This document shows positions 25,916-36,463 of a DNA stretch of 64,000 nt, piece after piece. The stretch is from assembly GCF_009674485.1 (NCBI RefSeq), contig NZ_WKJJ01000017.1:1-64000 (forward strand). The letters are read 5' to 3'. The translations under genes and the position numbers were made by a program. How positions within the stretch are numbered: position 1 is the first letter of the stretch; every line of letters begins with the position of its first letter. The stretch comes from Pseudoduganella rivuli (lineage in GTDB: Bacteria; Pseudomonadota; Gammaproteobacteria; Burkholderiales; Burkholderiaceae_D). A model generated the notes under the pieces. The model worked only from the letters and a program-made list of their open reading frames with translations, did not search any database and was not told the DNA's origin.

Positions 25916-26779
25916 ATGCTGATCAAATCCGCCATTGCCGCCGCCGCGGTTTCCGCTTCCGCCATCGCCACCGCCGCACCGCTGTCGCTGGAAGTCTTCA
26001 ATCCGGGCGAAGCGGCCATCTTCCCCGTCGCTTCGGTGCTGGTGAAAGGGGCGAAGGACGCCGTGCTGATCGATGCGCAATTCTCGCGCGGCGAAGCGCT
26101 GAAACTCGTCGAGCAGATCCGCGCCAGCGGCAAGCGGCTGACCACCGTGTACGTCAGCCATGGCGACCCGGATTTCTATTTCGGCCTGGACGTCATCAAG
26201 GCCGCGTTCCCGGACGCCCGCATCGTCGCCACGGCAGGCACGGTGGCCGCCATGCAGAAAAAAGCCGCCGCCAAGGTGGCGTACTGGGGCCCGATCCTGA
26301 AAGACAATGCGCCGCACGGCATCGTGATGCCGGAAGTGCTGGCGGGCGATGAAATCAAGCTGGAAGGCGAAAAACTCGTGGTGGCCGGCCTGGATGGCGC
26401 GACGCCGGACCGCACGTTCGTGTGGATTCCATCGATCAGGGCGGTGGCGGGCGGCGTGGTGCTGTTCTCCGGCCTGCACGTGTGGACCGCCGATACGCAG
26501 ACGGTGGAATCGCGCCAGCAATGGCTGGCCACCTTGGACCGCATTGCCGCGCTGAAGCCGGTGACGGTGGTGCCGGGGCACTTCCAGCCGGGCGTGGCGT
26601 TCACGCCGGAGTCGATCGGCTTTACCGCGGATTATCTGCGCCGCTTTGAAACGGAAACCCCGAAAGCGGGCGGCAGCGATGCGCTGATCGCTTCCATGAA
26701 ATCCGCGTATCCGAAGGCGGGCCTGGAATCGGCATTGCAGATCAGCGCGAAAGTCGCCAAGGGCGAGATGAAGTGGTGA
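25916..26779 (+). CDS. exported metallo-beta-lactamase-fold hydrolase
   Basis: A 287-aa protein with an N-terminal signal peptide (IKSAIAAAAVSASAIATA) and an MBL fold. The metal motif reads YVSHGDPDFYFG instead of the canonical HxHxDH, a variant seen in a subgroup of 'MBL fold metallo-hydrolase' proteins related to Vmh-like enzymes. PGHFQPG and the LIDAQFSRGEAL strand match the fold. The likely start is the ATG at 25916 after AAGGAC. It is probably regulated by the divergent LysR gene. The substrate is unknown; a beta-lactamase role is not supported. Confidence 0.8.
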   Translation: MLIKSAIAAAAVSASAIATAAPLSLEVFNPGEAAIFPVASVLVKGAKDAVLIDAQFSRGEALKLVEQIRASGKRLTTVYVSHGDPDFYFGLDVIKAAFPDARIVATAGTVAAMQKKAAAKVAYWGPILKDNAPHGIVMPEVLAGDEIKLEGEKLVVAGLDGATPDRTFVWIPSIRAVAGGVVLFSGLHVWTADTQTVESRQQWLATLDRIAALKPVTVVPGHFQPGVAFTPESIGFTADYLRRFETETPKAGGSDALIASMKSAYPKAGLESALQISAKVAKGEMKW

Positions 26780-26954
26780 GGCCTGGGAGAGCGTAGTACA
26801 ACCCCGCACTGGAAAGCGCGTTTTAGTATGGAGTCGCGGACGTTAGTAAAACCGGGATTTGCGGGCAAGCCCTCCACGTCCCGCTGCGGGCAATGCCCCC
26901 TCGAGCGCGGCGCCGTGCTAGCATTCCGGCTCGATACACTGCGCCGCCTCACTC

Positions 26955-27662
26955 GTGAAACACACGCTCTTCCTGTTCGACCTCGACGACACCCTGCTGG
27001 ACTTCCGCGCTTCCGAACGACTGTCGTTTGAGCGCATTTTGCGGGAACTGGGTTTCCAGGCTCCGGTCGATACGCTGTTCGGCCAGTACCAGGCCATCAA
27101 TATCGCGTTGTGGCGCGCGTTTGAGGCAGGCACCGTCACGAAAGACTTCCTCAAGGTCGAGCGCTTCCGGCAAACCTTTGCCGCCGGCGGCCTCGAACTG
27201 GACCCGTCGCAGGCCAGCGAGCGCTATTTGGAATCGCTGTCCGATACCGTGGTGCTGATCGATGGCGCACAGCGGCTGTGCGAACGACTGGCGGCGGTGG
27301 GCGAAGTCGGCATCATCACCAACGGCGTGGCCCACATCCAGGGCCGCCGCATCGCGGCATCCGGCCTCGGTGATTACATTTCGTTCGTGGCGACCTCCGA
27401 AGCCAGCGGCTTTGCCAAGCCTGACAGCCGGTTCTTCGACTTCACGGTCAAGATGGCGCGCGCCTTCTCGAAAGACCAAACCGTCATTATCGGCGACCGG
27501 CTCGATGCGGATATCCTGGGGGCCAACCGGTTTGGCATCGACAGCTGCTGGTACAATTCGGGCCGACTGGCCAATGACACGGAAGCGGTTCCGACCTGCG
27601 ACGTTGCCCATCTCGATGACGTGCTTCCGGCACTGACGGATTTGGCCGTCTCGCCCCGATAA
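26955..27662 (+). CDS. yjjG: YjjG-family HAD nucleotidase
   Basis: A 235-aa haloacid-dehalogenase hydrolase close to YjjG, a house-cleaning phosphatase for non-canonical pyrimidine nucleotides. It has motif I FDLDDTLLDF (Asp9, Asp11), motif II VGIITNGVAHIQ, the lysine and motif III SGFAKPDSRFFDF, and motif IV VIIGDRLDADILGA. It starts with GTG at 26955; no other start fits the conserved N-terminus. The LRR kinase begins 7 bases after its stop, so the two are in one operon. Confidence 0.87.
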   Translation: MKHTLFLFDLDDTLLDFRASERLSFERILRELGFQAPVDTLFGQYQAINIALWRAFEAGTVTKDFLKVERFRQTFAAGGLELDPSQASERYLESLSDTVVLIDGAQRLCERLAAVGEVGIITNGVAHIQGRRIAASGLGDYISFVATSEASGFAKPDSRFFDFTVKMARAFSKDQTVIIGDRLDADILGANRFGIDSCWYNSGRLANDTEAVPTCDVAHLDDVLPALTDLAVSPR

Positions 27663-27669
27663 GAAACCC

Positions 27670-28986
27670 ATGCACACCCTTGACCAATTACGCGCCGGCG
27701 CACTGGCCGGCGTGCAGCGCCTGCAACTGAAAGCCGGCCTGACGGAATTCCCCAGCGAAATCTTCGACCTGGCCGATTCGCTGGAAATCCTCGACCTGTC
27801 CGGTAATGCGCTATCGAGCCTGCCAGACGATTTACCCCGCCTGCACAAGCTGCGCGTGATTTTCTGTTCGGATAACCGGTTCACGGAGTTACCAGGCGTG
27901 CTGGGCCGCTGCCCGCTGCTGACCATGATCGGCTTTAAAGCCAACCGCATCGCCCACGTGCCGGGCGATGCGCTGCCGCCGAAGCTGCGCTGGCTGATCC
28001 TGACCGATAACGCCGTCGAATCGCTGCCGCCGGAAATCGGCCATTGTGCGGACATGCAAAAGCTGATGCTGGCAGGGAACCGCCTCACCGCCCTGCCCGA
28101 CGAACTGGCCGCCTGCGGCAAGCTGGAATTGCTGCGCATTGCCGCCAACCAGTTGACGGCGTTGCCGGACTGGTTGCTGGCCATGCCGCGCCTGTCGTGG
28201 CTGGCCTTCGGCGGCAATCCGTTCTGTTCCGGCCTCGAAATCGACGCGCTGGAACGTGCGCCGGTGCCGCAGGTGGCGTGGACGTCGCTTGCCATCGGCC
28301 GCAAACTGGGTGAAGGGGCGTCCGGCGTGATTTACCAGGCGGAACAGAACGCCGCCGCCCAGGTGGCCGTCAAACTGTTCAAAGGCGCCGTCACCAGCGA
28401 CGGCTTGCCGCAGTCGGAAATGGCGGCCTGCATCGCGGCCGGCCGGCACCCGGACCTGATCCCCGTGCAGGGCCGCATCCATGGCCACCCGGACGGTGCG
28501 CAGGGTCTGGTGATGCCGCTGATCGACCCGGATTATGGCAACCTGGCGGGTCCTCCCAGCCTGGCCAGTTGCACCCGCGACGTGTACGGCGGCGATAAAC
28601 GCTTCGACGCCGCCACCGCGCTGCGCATTGCCTATGGCGTCGCGTCGGCCGCTGCGCATTTGCACATGCGGGGCATCCTGCACGGCGACTTGTATGGCCA
28701 CAATATCCTGCACTGCCACCGTGGCCGCACGTTGCTGGGCGACTTCGGCGCCGCGTCGTTCTTCGATCCCGCCGGCGCGCAAGCTGCCGGCCTGCAGCGG
28801 CTGGAAACCCGCGCCTTCGGATGCCTGCTGGCGGAATTGCTGGAACGGTGCGACGGCTTGCGTCCCGAACTGGCGGCGCACCTGCAAGGCTGGGCGGCCG
28901 CCTGCCTGGCCCCCGATCCCGCCGCCCGCCCGCCGCTGGTGGTGCTTGCGCGGCAGCTGGAACAGATACTAGACAATCCGTTCTAG
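27670..28986 (+). CDS. leucine-rich-repeat protein fused to a protein kinase domain
   Basis: A 438-aa two-domain protein. About residues 1-195 are leucine-rich repeats of the LxxLxLxxNxLxxLP type (for example LEILDLSGNALSSLPDDL and MQKLMLAGNRLTALPDEL). About residues 210-435 form a Hanks-like kinase: glycine loop GEGASGVIYQAE, the lysine in VAVKLF, the catalytic loop HGDLYGHNIL (HGD in place of HRD) and DFGAASFF in place of DFG/APE. The catalytic Asp, Asn and Lys are all present. No signal peptide or membrane span, so it is cytosolic. It follows the YjjG gene by 7 bases and precedes the BlaI gene by 19. Targets are unknown. Confidence 0.88.
   Translation: MHTLDQLRAGALAGVQRLQLKAGLTEFPSEIFDLADSLEILDLSGNALSSLPDDLPRLHKLRVIFCSDNRFTELPGVLGRCPLLTMIGFKANRIAHVPGDALPPKLRWLILTDNAVESLPPEIGHCADMQKLMLAGNRLTALPDELAACGKLELLRIAANQLTALPDWLLAMPRLSWLAFGGNPFCSGLEIDALERAPVPQVAWTSLAIGRKLGEGASGVIYQAEQNAAAQVAVKLFKGAVTSDGLPQSEMAACIAAGRHPDLIPVQGRIHGHPDGAQGLVMPLIDPDYGNLAGPPSLASCTRDVYGGDKRFDAATALRIAYGVASAAAHLHMRGILHGDLYGHNILHCHRGRTLLGDFGAASFFDPAGAQAAGLQRLETRAFGCLLAELLERCDGLRPELAAHLQGWAAACLAPDPAARPPLVVLARQLEQILDNPF
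28969..28986. promoter_or_regulatory. inverted repeat before the BlaI-type gene (possible operator)
   Basis: CTAGA, 8 bases, TCTAG ends exactly at the stop of the kinase gene and 19 bases before the ATG at 29006. BlaI/MecI repressors bind inverted repeats near their own start, but the sequence does not match the classical TACA/TGTA operator. Assignment is weak and positional. Confidence 0.25.
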
Positions 28987-29005
28987 ATAATTTATTCTAC
29001 ATCGC

Positions 29006-29392
29006 ATGAGCACCCTGCCCAAACCCACCGCGTCCGAACTGGAGATGCTGCGCCTGCTGTATGCGCTGGGCCCGTCCACGGCCAAGCAAGTGCATGCGGC
29101 GGCGCTGGAAACCCGTCCCGACATGAATTACGCGACAGTGCTGCGCCTGTTGCAAGTCATGCACACCAAGGGCTTGCTGAACCGCGACGAAAGCGCCCGC
29201 GCCCACGTCTACGCCCCCGTGCAGGAACAGGAATCGGTCCAGACGTCGCTGCTGAAAGACTTGATCCAGAAAGCCTTTGCCGGCTCCGGCAAGGCGCTGG
29301 TGCTGGCGGCGTTGCGCGGCGGCCACGTTACGCAAAAAGAACGGGAAGAAATCCAGGCCCTGCTGGATAACGACCCCGGCAAGCCCCGGTAA
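29006..29392 (+). CDS. BlaI/MecI/CopY-family transcriptional repressor
   Basis: A 128-aa regulator with an N-terminal winged helix (TASELEMLRLLYALGPSTAKQV, MNYATVLRLLQVMHTKGLLNR) and a C-terminal dimerisation region LLKDLIQKAFAGSGKALVLAAL, as in BlaI. Family repressors are normally paired with a BlaR1/M56 membrane peptidase that inactivates them. No such gene lies nearby; instead it follows the LRR kinase by 19 bases. That makes phosphorylation by the kinase an attractive but unproven alternative signal. Confidence 0.85.
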   Translation: MSTLPKPTASELEMLRLLYALGPSTAKQVHAAALETRPDMNYATVLRLLQVMHTKGLLNRDESARAHVYAPVQEQESVQTSLLKDLIQKAFAGSGKALVLAALRGGHVTQKEREEIQALLDNDPGKPR

Positions 29393-29518
29393 CTCTGCGC
29401 TATCGAGCGCCCATGCGCTTCCGCGCGGACTACACTATAAAGTCGCAATGCACATACAGCTTTAGCAAGCTGGCTGAAGAGCAAGTGCAAAGGCTCATAA
29501 CAACACGCAGGGGAAGGT

Positions 29519-31591
29519 ATGGATAAAAGGGAGCAGGATCCGGCCACAAAGGTCGGAGCCTCGCTGTTGTGCGACATTATGGATGTGCTGCCTGGCACGT
29601 TTTATGTCATCAACGAAGCGGGGCATTTTGTACTGTGGAATACACAGGTTGAGCTGGCAACGGGCCGCGACGCCACCCAGTTACGCACAACGCATATGCT
29701 GGAATTGTTTCCGCCGGCGGACCGTCCCGTGGTTGCGCAAGCGTTTTGCGACGTCTTCGAGCAGGACGGCATGGTGCAGGTGGAAGCCCACCTGGAAGCC
29801 GATGGCCGGCAAGTTCCCTACCTGCTGTGCGGCACACGGCTGGTATCCGGCGACCAGAAATACGTGTTGGGTTGCGGCATCGACCTGTCGTCCCATTACC
29901 AGCAAAAAGACACGCTGGAATTGCGCGAACGCGCACTGCACGCGGTCAACAATGGTGTCGTCATCACACGCTGCGACGGCGCCGACAATCCCATCGTCTA
30001 CGTCAATCCCGCCTTCGAGCGCATCACCGGCTATACCTTGCAGGAAGCGCTGGGACGCGATTCCCGCTTCATGGCCGCGCCCGGACATGACGCCGCGACG
30101 CGCGCCCAACTGGCGGCCGCCGTCGCCGCCCGGCGTCCGCTGAACGTGGTGCTGCGGAACCGCCGCAAGAATGGCGAGCTGTTCTGGAATCATTTATCGA
30201 TCACGCCGGTACGCGACCGGCAGCACACCGTATCGCACTATGTCGGCATCATCGAAGACGTGACGGAACAGCGGCAACGGATGGCGCAACTGGAACACCA
30301 GGTCACGCACGATGCATTGACGGGGCTGGCCAACCGCACCTTGCTGCGCGACCGGATCGAGCATGCGGTGACGTCGGCGCGGCGCACCGGCCTGAGCGCG
30401 GCCGTCATCCTGCTGGACCTGAACCGGTTCAAGGAAATCAACGATACGCTGGGCCACGACGCGGGTGACTTCGTGCTGTGCACGGTGGCCCGGCGCTTGC
30501 AGGAGGCGGTGCGCGACAGCGACACGGTGGCGCGCCTCGGCGGCGATGAATTCGTGCTGGTGCTGCCGGACCAGCCGGACTTGCGCTTCACGCTGGGCAT
30601 GATTTGCCGCATCCGCCAGGCGCTGATGGCGCCGCTGGACTTCAACGGCCAGCCCGTGCCGACGGGCGCCAGCATGGGCGTCGCCATGTATCCGGCCGAT
30701 GCCAACAATTTCGCCGCGCTGCTGCGCGCGGCCGACACCGCCATGTACGAAAGCAAGCGCGGCGGCGCCGGCGCTGTGCACTTCTATTCGCCTGAAATGA
30801 CGAGCGCCTCGGCCTTGCGGCTGCGCATGGAAAAGGCGCTGCGCGACGCGCTGCTGCACGATGAAATCCACCTGGTGCTGCAGCCGAATGTCGGCGTCGC
30901 CGACGGCAAGCTGCTGGGGCTGGAAGCACTGCTGCGCTGGCGCCATCCGGAACTGGGCGAACTGTTGCCCGGCGAATTCCTGTCCGTGGCGGAATCCAAC
31001 GGCCTGATCGTCGAACTGGGCCGGCGCGTCATCGACCGCGTGTGCGGCGTGCTGGTGCAGCTCGATACGCTGGGCTATCCGGACTTGCCGGTGTCGGTCA
31101 ATGTATCGGGGCGGGAATTCATCCGCCACGATTACCTCTCTTACCTGGCGGGCCGGATGGCGCAGCACGGCATCAGGCCTGCCCGCATGGGACTGGAAGT
31201 GAAGGAAGCACAGTTGATACGCAACCCCGACCTGGCGCGCAAATTGTGCGCGGGTGTGCGCAGCCTGGGCGTGGGGCTGACGGTCGACCAGTTCGGCAGC
31301 GGTATCAGCAACCTGCACTGCCTGCGTTCATTGAGCATCGACCAGCTGAAAATGGCGCCCGAATCCGTGCAGGAAATCTGCCCGCACGGACGGCACGGGA
31401 CATTGGCGAAAACCATGCTCGACATCGGCCACAACCTGAACATTCCCGTGACGGCGACGTCGGTGGAAACCCAGGTGCAACGCGACTTCCTGGCCGCGCA
31501 CGGCTGTCCCGGCATGCAGGGCCGCTATGTCAGCGAACCGCTGGCGCCGGGCGAGCTGGAACACTGGCTGGCCGGGCGAGCATTGCACTGA
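29519..31591 (+). CDS. PAS-PAS-GGDEF-EAL protein with degenerate EAL domain
   Basis: A 690-aa cytosolic cyclic-di-GMP signalling protein. Two PAS domains occupy about residues 18-135 and 140-255 (the second with NPAFERITGYTLQEALGRD). The GGDEF domain is intact (RLGGDEFVLVL, motif at 341-345), so diguanylate cyclase activity is expected. The EAL domain keeps EAL (469-471), but the metal-binding DDFG reads VDQFG (Gln591), LKID reads LKMA, and the general-base Glu of AEGVE is Thr647 (ATSVE). Phosphodiesterase activity is therefore unlikely. Its start follows GGGAAGG. It ends back-to-back with the convergent gene at 31592; the two stops share the palindrome TGATCA. Confidence 0.92.
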   Translation: MDKREQDPATKVGASLLCDIMDVLPGTFYVINEAGHFVLWNTQVELATGRDATQLRTTHMLELFPPADRPVVAQAFCDVFEQDGMVQVEAHLEADGRQVPYLLCGTRLVSGDQKYVLGCGIDLSSHYQQKDTLELRERALHAVNNGVVITRCDGADNPIVYVNPAFERITGYTLQEALGRDSRFMAAPGHDAATRAQLAAAVAARRPLNVVLRNRRKNGELFWNHLSITPVRDRQHTVSHYVGIIEDVTEQRQRMAQLEHQVTHDALTGLANRTLLRDRIEHAVTSARRTGLSAAVILLDLNRFKEINDTLGHDAGDFVLCTVARRLQEAVRDSDTVARLGGDEFVLVLPDQPDLRFTLGMICRIRQALMAPLDFNGQPVPTGASMGVAMYPADANNFAALLRAADTAMYESKRGGAGAVHFYSPEMTSASALRLRMEKALRDALLHDEIHLVLQPNVGVADGKLLGLEALLRWRHPELGELLPGEFLSVAESNGLIVELGRRVIDRVCGVLVQLDTLGYPDLPVSVNVSGREFIRHDYLSYLAGRMAQHGIRPARMGLEVKEAQLIRNPDLARKLCAGVRSLGVGLTVDQFGSGISNLHCLRSLSIDQLKMAPESVQEICPHGRHGTLAKTMLDIGHNLNIPVTATSVETQVQRDFLAAHGCPGMQGRYVSEPLAPGELEHWLAGRALH

Positions 31592-32089
31592 TCACGTCTT
31601 TTTGCGGACACGGAACAATTCCCGGCTGAGCAAATGGTCGCCGCCGTCCCACACGCGGTCGATCATGCGCTTCAGCTCGGTCTTTCCTTCATGGGAATCG
31701 ATATCGCAGAATGCCAGCACATCGCGCGCCGGGGCGGCGATCGCATAACCTTTCTCGACCAGGTTGGCGAAATCCTTTTGCCACAGGCGCTCCAGCAAAA
31801 ACATCGACGCTTCGAATTTTCCATCGATGAAGACGCCGAAGAAAGCGCCGAATTGCTGTACCCGGATGTGGTAGGCGCACAGCGTGAACAGGTTGTCCAT
31901 CGCCTGCCGGTGCACATCGGCCGCGGTCGCGGCGCCGGTGGACAAGTGGCGCTGGCGCACCCAGTCGTTATCCACTGCGTACGCAATCATGAAGCCGTTC
32001 CCGATCTCCCGCACCAGCCGCGCATCCTCCCCTTCCGGCGGCGCGGAAGGCAGCAGGCAGGCAATGCTGCGCGACAGGAAGTCATCCAT
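31592..32089 (-). CDS. hypothetical protein, DUF1444-like
   Basis: A 165-aa cytosolic protein. The segments IGNGFMIAYAVDNDWVRQRH, FIDGKFEASMFLLERLW and PARDVLAFCDI resemble the pattern of DUF1444 (YtpQ-like) proteins, but the match was judged by eye and is moderate. Function unknown. The start at 32089 is supported by AAGGAG five bases upstream. It stands alone between two convergent boundaries. Confidence 0.65.
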   Translation of the reverse strand: MDDFLSRSIACLLPSAPPEGEDARLVREIGNGFMIAYAVDNDWVRQRHLSTGAATAADVHRQAMDNLFTLCAYHIRVQQFGAFFGVFIDGKFEASMFLLERLWQKDFANLVEKGYAIAAPARDVLAFCDIDSHEGKTELKRMIDRVWDGGDHLLSRELFRVRKKT

Positions 32090-32172
32090 GCGGGCTCCTT
32101 ACAAGGGACAATTCATTGTAAGGCTGCAAAAAAGTGCCAGGGACATTTTTGCAAATTAGCAACAACTCGACA

Positions 32173-32193
32173 TTTTGGGGCCTGGCCCCAAAA
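32173..32193. repeat. near-perfect palindrome, possible REP unit
   Basis: TTTTGGGGCC, a T, then GGCCCCAAAA, downstream of gltA. About 30 bases to the left is GTGCCAGGGACATTTTT. Short elements built from GGGG(C/T)CTGGCCCC and GTGCC(A/T)GG motifs recur in intergenic DNA of related genera, so this may be a REP-type repeat. Only one copy was seen in the window. Confidence 0.45.
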
Positions 32194-32221
32194 GCACTAT
32201 CGTTCGCGCAGGGGCCGATAG

Positions 32222-32249
32222 TAAAAAAGCGGGCCGAAGCCCGCTTTTT
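32222..32249 (-). terminator. rho-independent terminator after gltA
   Basis: AAAAAGCGGGC-CGAA-GCCCGCTTTTT, 22 bases past the gltA stop. As on one side and Ts on the other make it usable in both directions; on the minus strand it ends the gltA transcript. Confidence 0.9.
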
Positions 32250-32270
32250 GCGTCCGTACGACGAACCGGA

Positions 32271-33572
32271 TTAACGCTTGTCCAGTGGAGGTACGTCGCG
32301 CACGGTGGCGCCGACGAACAGCTGGCGTGGACGGCCGATTTTCTGTTCTGGGTCGGCAATCATTTCGTTCCATTGCGCGATCCAGCCGATGGTACGGGCC
32401 ATCGCGAAGATACCGGTGAACAGCGAGACCGGGATGCCCAGTGCCGACTGCACGATGCCCGAGTAGAAGTCGACGTTCGGGTACAGCTTGCGCGACACGA
32501 AGTATTCGTCGTTCAGGGCGATCTTTTCCAGTTCCATGGCCAGCTTGAACAGTGGGTCGTCTTGCAGGCCCAGTTCGTTCAGCACTTCGTGGCAGGTTTC
32601 GCGCATCAGTTTCGCGCGTGGATCGAAGTTCTTGTACACGCGGTGACCGAAGCCCATCAGCTTGACGCCAGAGTTCTTGTCCTTGACCTTGGCGATGAAC
32701 TCAGGGATCTTGTCGACCGAGCCGATTTCTTTCAGCATGTTCAGTGCCGCTTCGTTGGCGCCGCCGTGGGCAGGGCCCCACAGGCAGGCGATACCGGCAG
32801 CGATACAGGCGAACGGGTTGGCGCCCGACGAACCGGCCAGACGCACGGTCGAGGTCGAAGCATTTTGCTCGTGGTCCGCGTGCAGGATCAGGATGCGGTC
32901 CAGCGCGCGCACCAGCACGTCGTTGACTTTGTATTCTTCGCATGGGTTGCCGAACATCATGCGCATGAAGTTGGCGCTGTACGACAGGTCATTGCGTGGG
33001 TACACGAACGGCTGGCCGATCGAGTATTTGTAAGCCATCGCCACCAGGGTTGGCATCTTCGCGATCAGGCGGATTGCCGACACTTCGCGGTGGTGCGGGT
33101 CGTTGATGTCCAGCGAATCGTGGTAGAACGATGCCAGCGCGCCGACGGTGCCAACCAGCACGGACATCGGGTGCGCGTCGCGGCGGAAGCCACGGAAGAA
33201 GAATTGCATCTGTTCGTGCACCATGGTGTGCTTGGTCACGGTGTCGACGAATTTTTTCTTTTCCGCTGCGTTCGGCAGTTCGCCGTTCAGCAGCAGGTAG
33301 CACGATTCCATAAAGTCGGCGTTCACGGCCAACTGTTCGATCGGGTAGCCGCGGTACAGCAGCTCGCCCTTGTCGCCGTCGATGTAGGTGATCGACGAGT
33401 TACATGCCGCGGTCGACATGAAGCCCGGGTCATACGTGAATTTGCCGGTGGCGCCGTACAGTTTGCGGATATCGATGACGTCCGGGCCAATCGTGCCTTT
33501 GTAGATCGGGAATTCGACCGGCTGGCTACCATCGGAGAACGACAGAGTTGCTTTGTTGTCAGAGGTGTTCAT
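32271..33572 (-). CDS. gltA: citrate synthase
   Basis: Hexameric-type citrate synthase (433 aa) that condenses acetyl-CoA and oxaloacetate. It has the catalytic-region motifs GPAHGGANEAAL and GFGHRVYKNFDPRA, and the typical N-terminus LSFSDGSQPVEFPIYKGTIGPDVIDI. The frame runs open to 33707, but the ATG at 33572 follows AAGGAAGAG and is the family start. It lies 97 bases downstream of sdhE; a GC-rich hairpin (about 33638-33669) sits between them, so gltA may also have its own promoter. Confidence 0.97.
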   Translation of the reverse strand: MNTSDNKATLSFSDGSQPVEFPIYKGTIGPDVIDIRKLYGATGKFTYDPGFMSTAACNSSITYIDGDKGELLYRGYPIEQLAVNADFMESCYLLLNGELPNAAEKKKFVDTVTKHTMVHEQMQFFFRGFRRDAHPMSVLVGTVGALASFYHDSLDINDPHHREVSAIRLIAKMPTLVAMAYKYSIGQPFVYPRNDLSYSANFMRMMFGNPCEEYKVNDVLVRALDRILILHADHEQNASTSTVRLAGSSGANPFACIAAGIACLWGPAHGGANEAALNMLKEIGSVDKIPEFIAKVKDKNSGVKLMGFGHRVYKNFDPRAKLMRETCHEVLNELGLQDDPLFKLAMELEKIALNDEYFVSRKLYPNVDFYSGIVQSALGIPVSLFTGIFAMARTIGWIAQWNEMIADPEQKIGRPRQLFVGATVRDVPPLDKR

Positions 33573-33669
33573 GGACTCTTCCTTCCTGGAGAGATGCAGC
33601 TTATTAAAAAAACCTTTGGTACTACCAGCGGCGTAAAGGGGGCCGGTTTCGGGTATCCGGCCCGCCCCG

Positions 33670-33951
33670 TCACGCAAGACGCAAACGTTGCAGCAGTGCG
33701 CGCACATGCGGCAGATCGACCTCGCCTTCCGGCTCGGTTCGAGCCAGCACCAGATCCATCAGCGCATTGTCCGACAAGTCGAGGAGCCGCGTGAGCGCGT
33801 CCACTTCCTCGTCGGTCAATTCTTCTTCATGCGCATCGAGAAAACGGGTCAGGATGATGTCGTTTTCCAGCAGGCCGCGGCGCGCGCGCCAGCGGAGGCG
33901 CGCGCGGTTCGCTGGATCTGCCTGATGCGCAGATTTGTCCAGATGCGTCAT
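33670..33951 (-). CDS. sdhE: succinate dehydrogenase assembly factor 2 (FAD insertion)
   Basis: A 93-aa SdhE/Sdh5 protein that promotes covalent flavinylation of SdhA. It has the RGxxE signature in WRARRGLLENDIIL and the acidic HEEELTDEEVDALTRLLDLSDNAL helix. It begins 3 bases after the sdhB stop, so it is part of sdhCDAB-sdhE. The length is typical. Confidence 0.93.
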   Translation of the reverse strand: MTHLDKSAHQADPANRARLRWRARRGLLENDIILTRFLDAHEEELTDEEVDALTRLLDLSDNALMDLVLARTEPEGEVDLPHVRALLQRLRLA

Positions 33952-33954
33952 AAA

Positions 33955-34665
33955 TTAAATGGCGCGGCGGACCATCAATTCCTTGATCTTGCCGATCGCC
34001 TTGTTCGGATTCAGGCCTTTCGGGCAAACATCAACGCAATTCATGATCGAGTGGCAACGGAACAGACGGTATGGGTCTTCCAGGTTGTCCAGGCGCTGGC
34101 CGGTGGCTTCGTCGCGCGAGTCGGCGATGAAGCGGTAGGCTTGCAGCAGGCCGGCAGGACCCACGAATTTGTCCGGATTCCACCAGAACGACGGGCACGA
34201 CGTCGAGCAGCAAGCGCACAGGATGCACTCGTACAGGCCGTCCAGTTCCTCGCGCTCGGCAGGCGACTGCAGGCGCTCGGTTTCCGGCGGAATCGAGTCG
34301 TTGATCAGGAACGGCTTGATCGAGTTGTACTGCTTGAAGAACTGGGTCATGTCGACGATCAGGTCGCGGATGACTGGCAGGCCAGGCAGCGGACGCAGCA
34401 CGATCGGTTCGGTCAGTTCGTTCAGGTTGGTGGTGCAAGCCAGGCCGTTCTTGCCGTTGATGTTCATCGCGTCCGAACCGCACACGCCTTCACGGCACGA
34501 GCGGCGCAGGGCCAGCGAGTCATCCACGTCCGACTTGATGCGCTGCAGCGCATCCAGCAGCATCTTGTCGGTGTCTTTCAGTTCGACGGTCAAGTCCTGC
34601 ATGTATGGCTTGGCGTCGCGATCCGGGTCGTAGCGGTAAATCTTGAATTTGAGAGTGCGTGGCAT
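33955..34665 (-). CDS. sdhB: succinate dehydrogenase iron-sulfur subunit
   Basis: A 236-aa subunit carrying electrons from FAD to quinone. [2Fe-2S] ligands are in SCREGVCGSDAMNI and GLAC. The [4Fe-4S] and [3Fe-4S] ligands are in CILCACCSTSCPSFWW and CHSIMNCVDVCPKGLNP. The frame extends to 34716, overlapping sdhA, but the ATG at 34665 gives the conserved MPRTLKFKIYRYDP and lies 16 bases after the sdhA stop. Confidence 0.96.
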   Translation of the reverse strand: MPRTLKFKIYRYDPDRDAKPYMQDLTVELKDTDKMLLDALQRIKSDVDDSLALRRSCREGVCGSDAMNINGKNGLACTTNLNELTEPIVLRPLPGLPVIRDLIVDMTQFFKQYNSIKPFLINDSIPPETERLQSPAEREELDGLYECILCACCSTSCPSFWWNPDKFVGPAGLLQAYRFIADSRDEATGQRLDNLEDPYRLFRCHSIMNCVDVCPKGLNPNKAIGKIKELMVRRAI

Positions 34666-34681
34666 GTTCTTGAGCCCTTGC

Positions 34682-36460
<1,779 letters not shown>

Positions 36461-36463
36461 GAT

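Noticed and set aside
25916..26779. Functional beta-lactamase for the MBL-fold gene.
   Set aside because: The metal motif is SHGDPD rather than HxHxDH, and the protein groups with general metallo-hydrolases.
33638..33669. GC-rich hairpin between sdhE and gltA as a terminator.
   Set aside because: The stem is imperfect and lacks a T-run on the minus strand; only mentioned under gltA.
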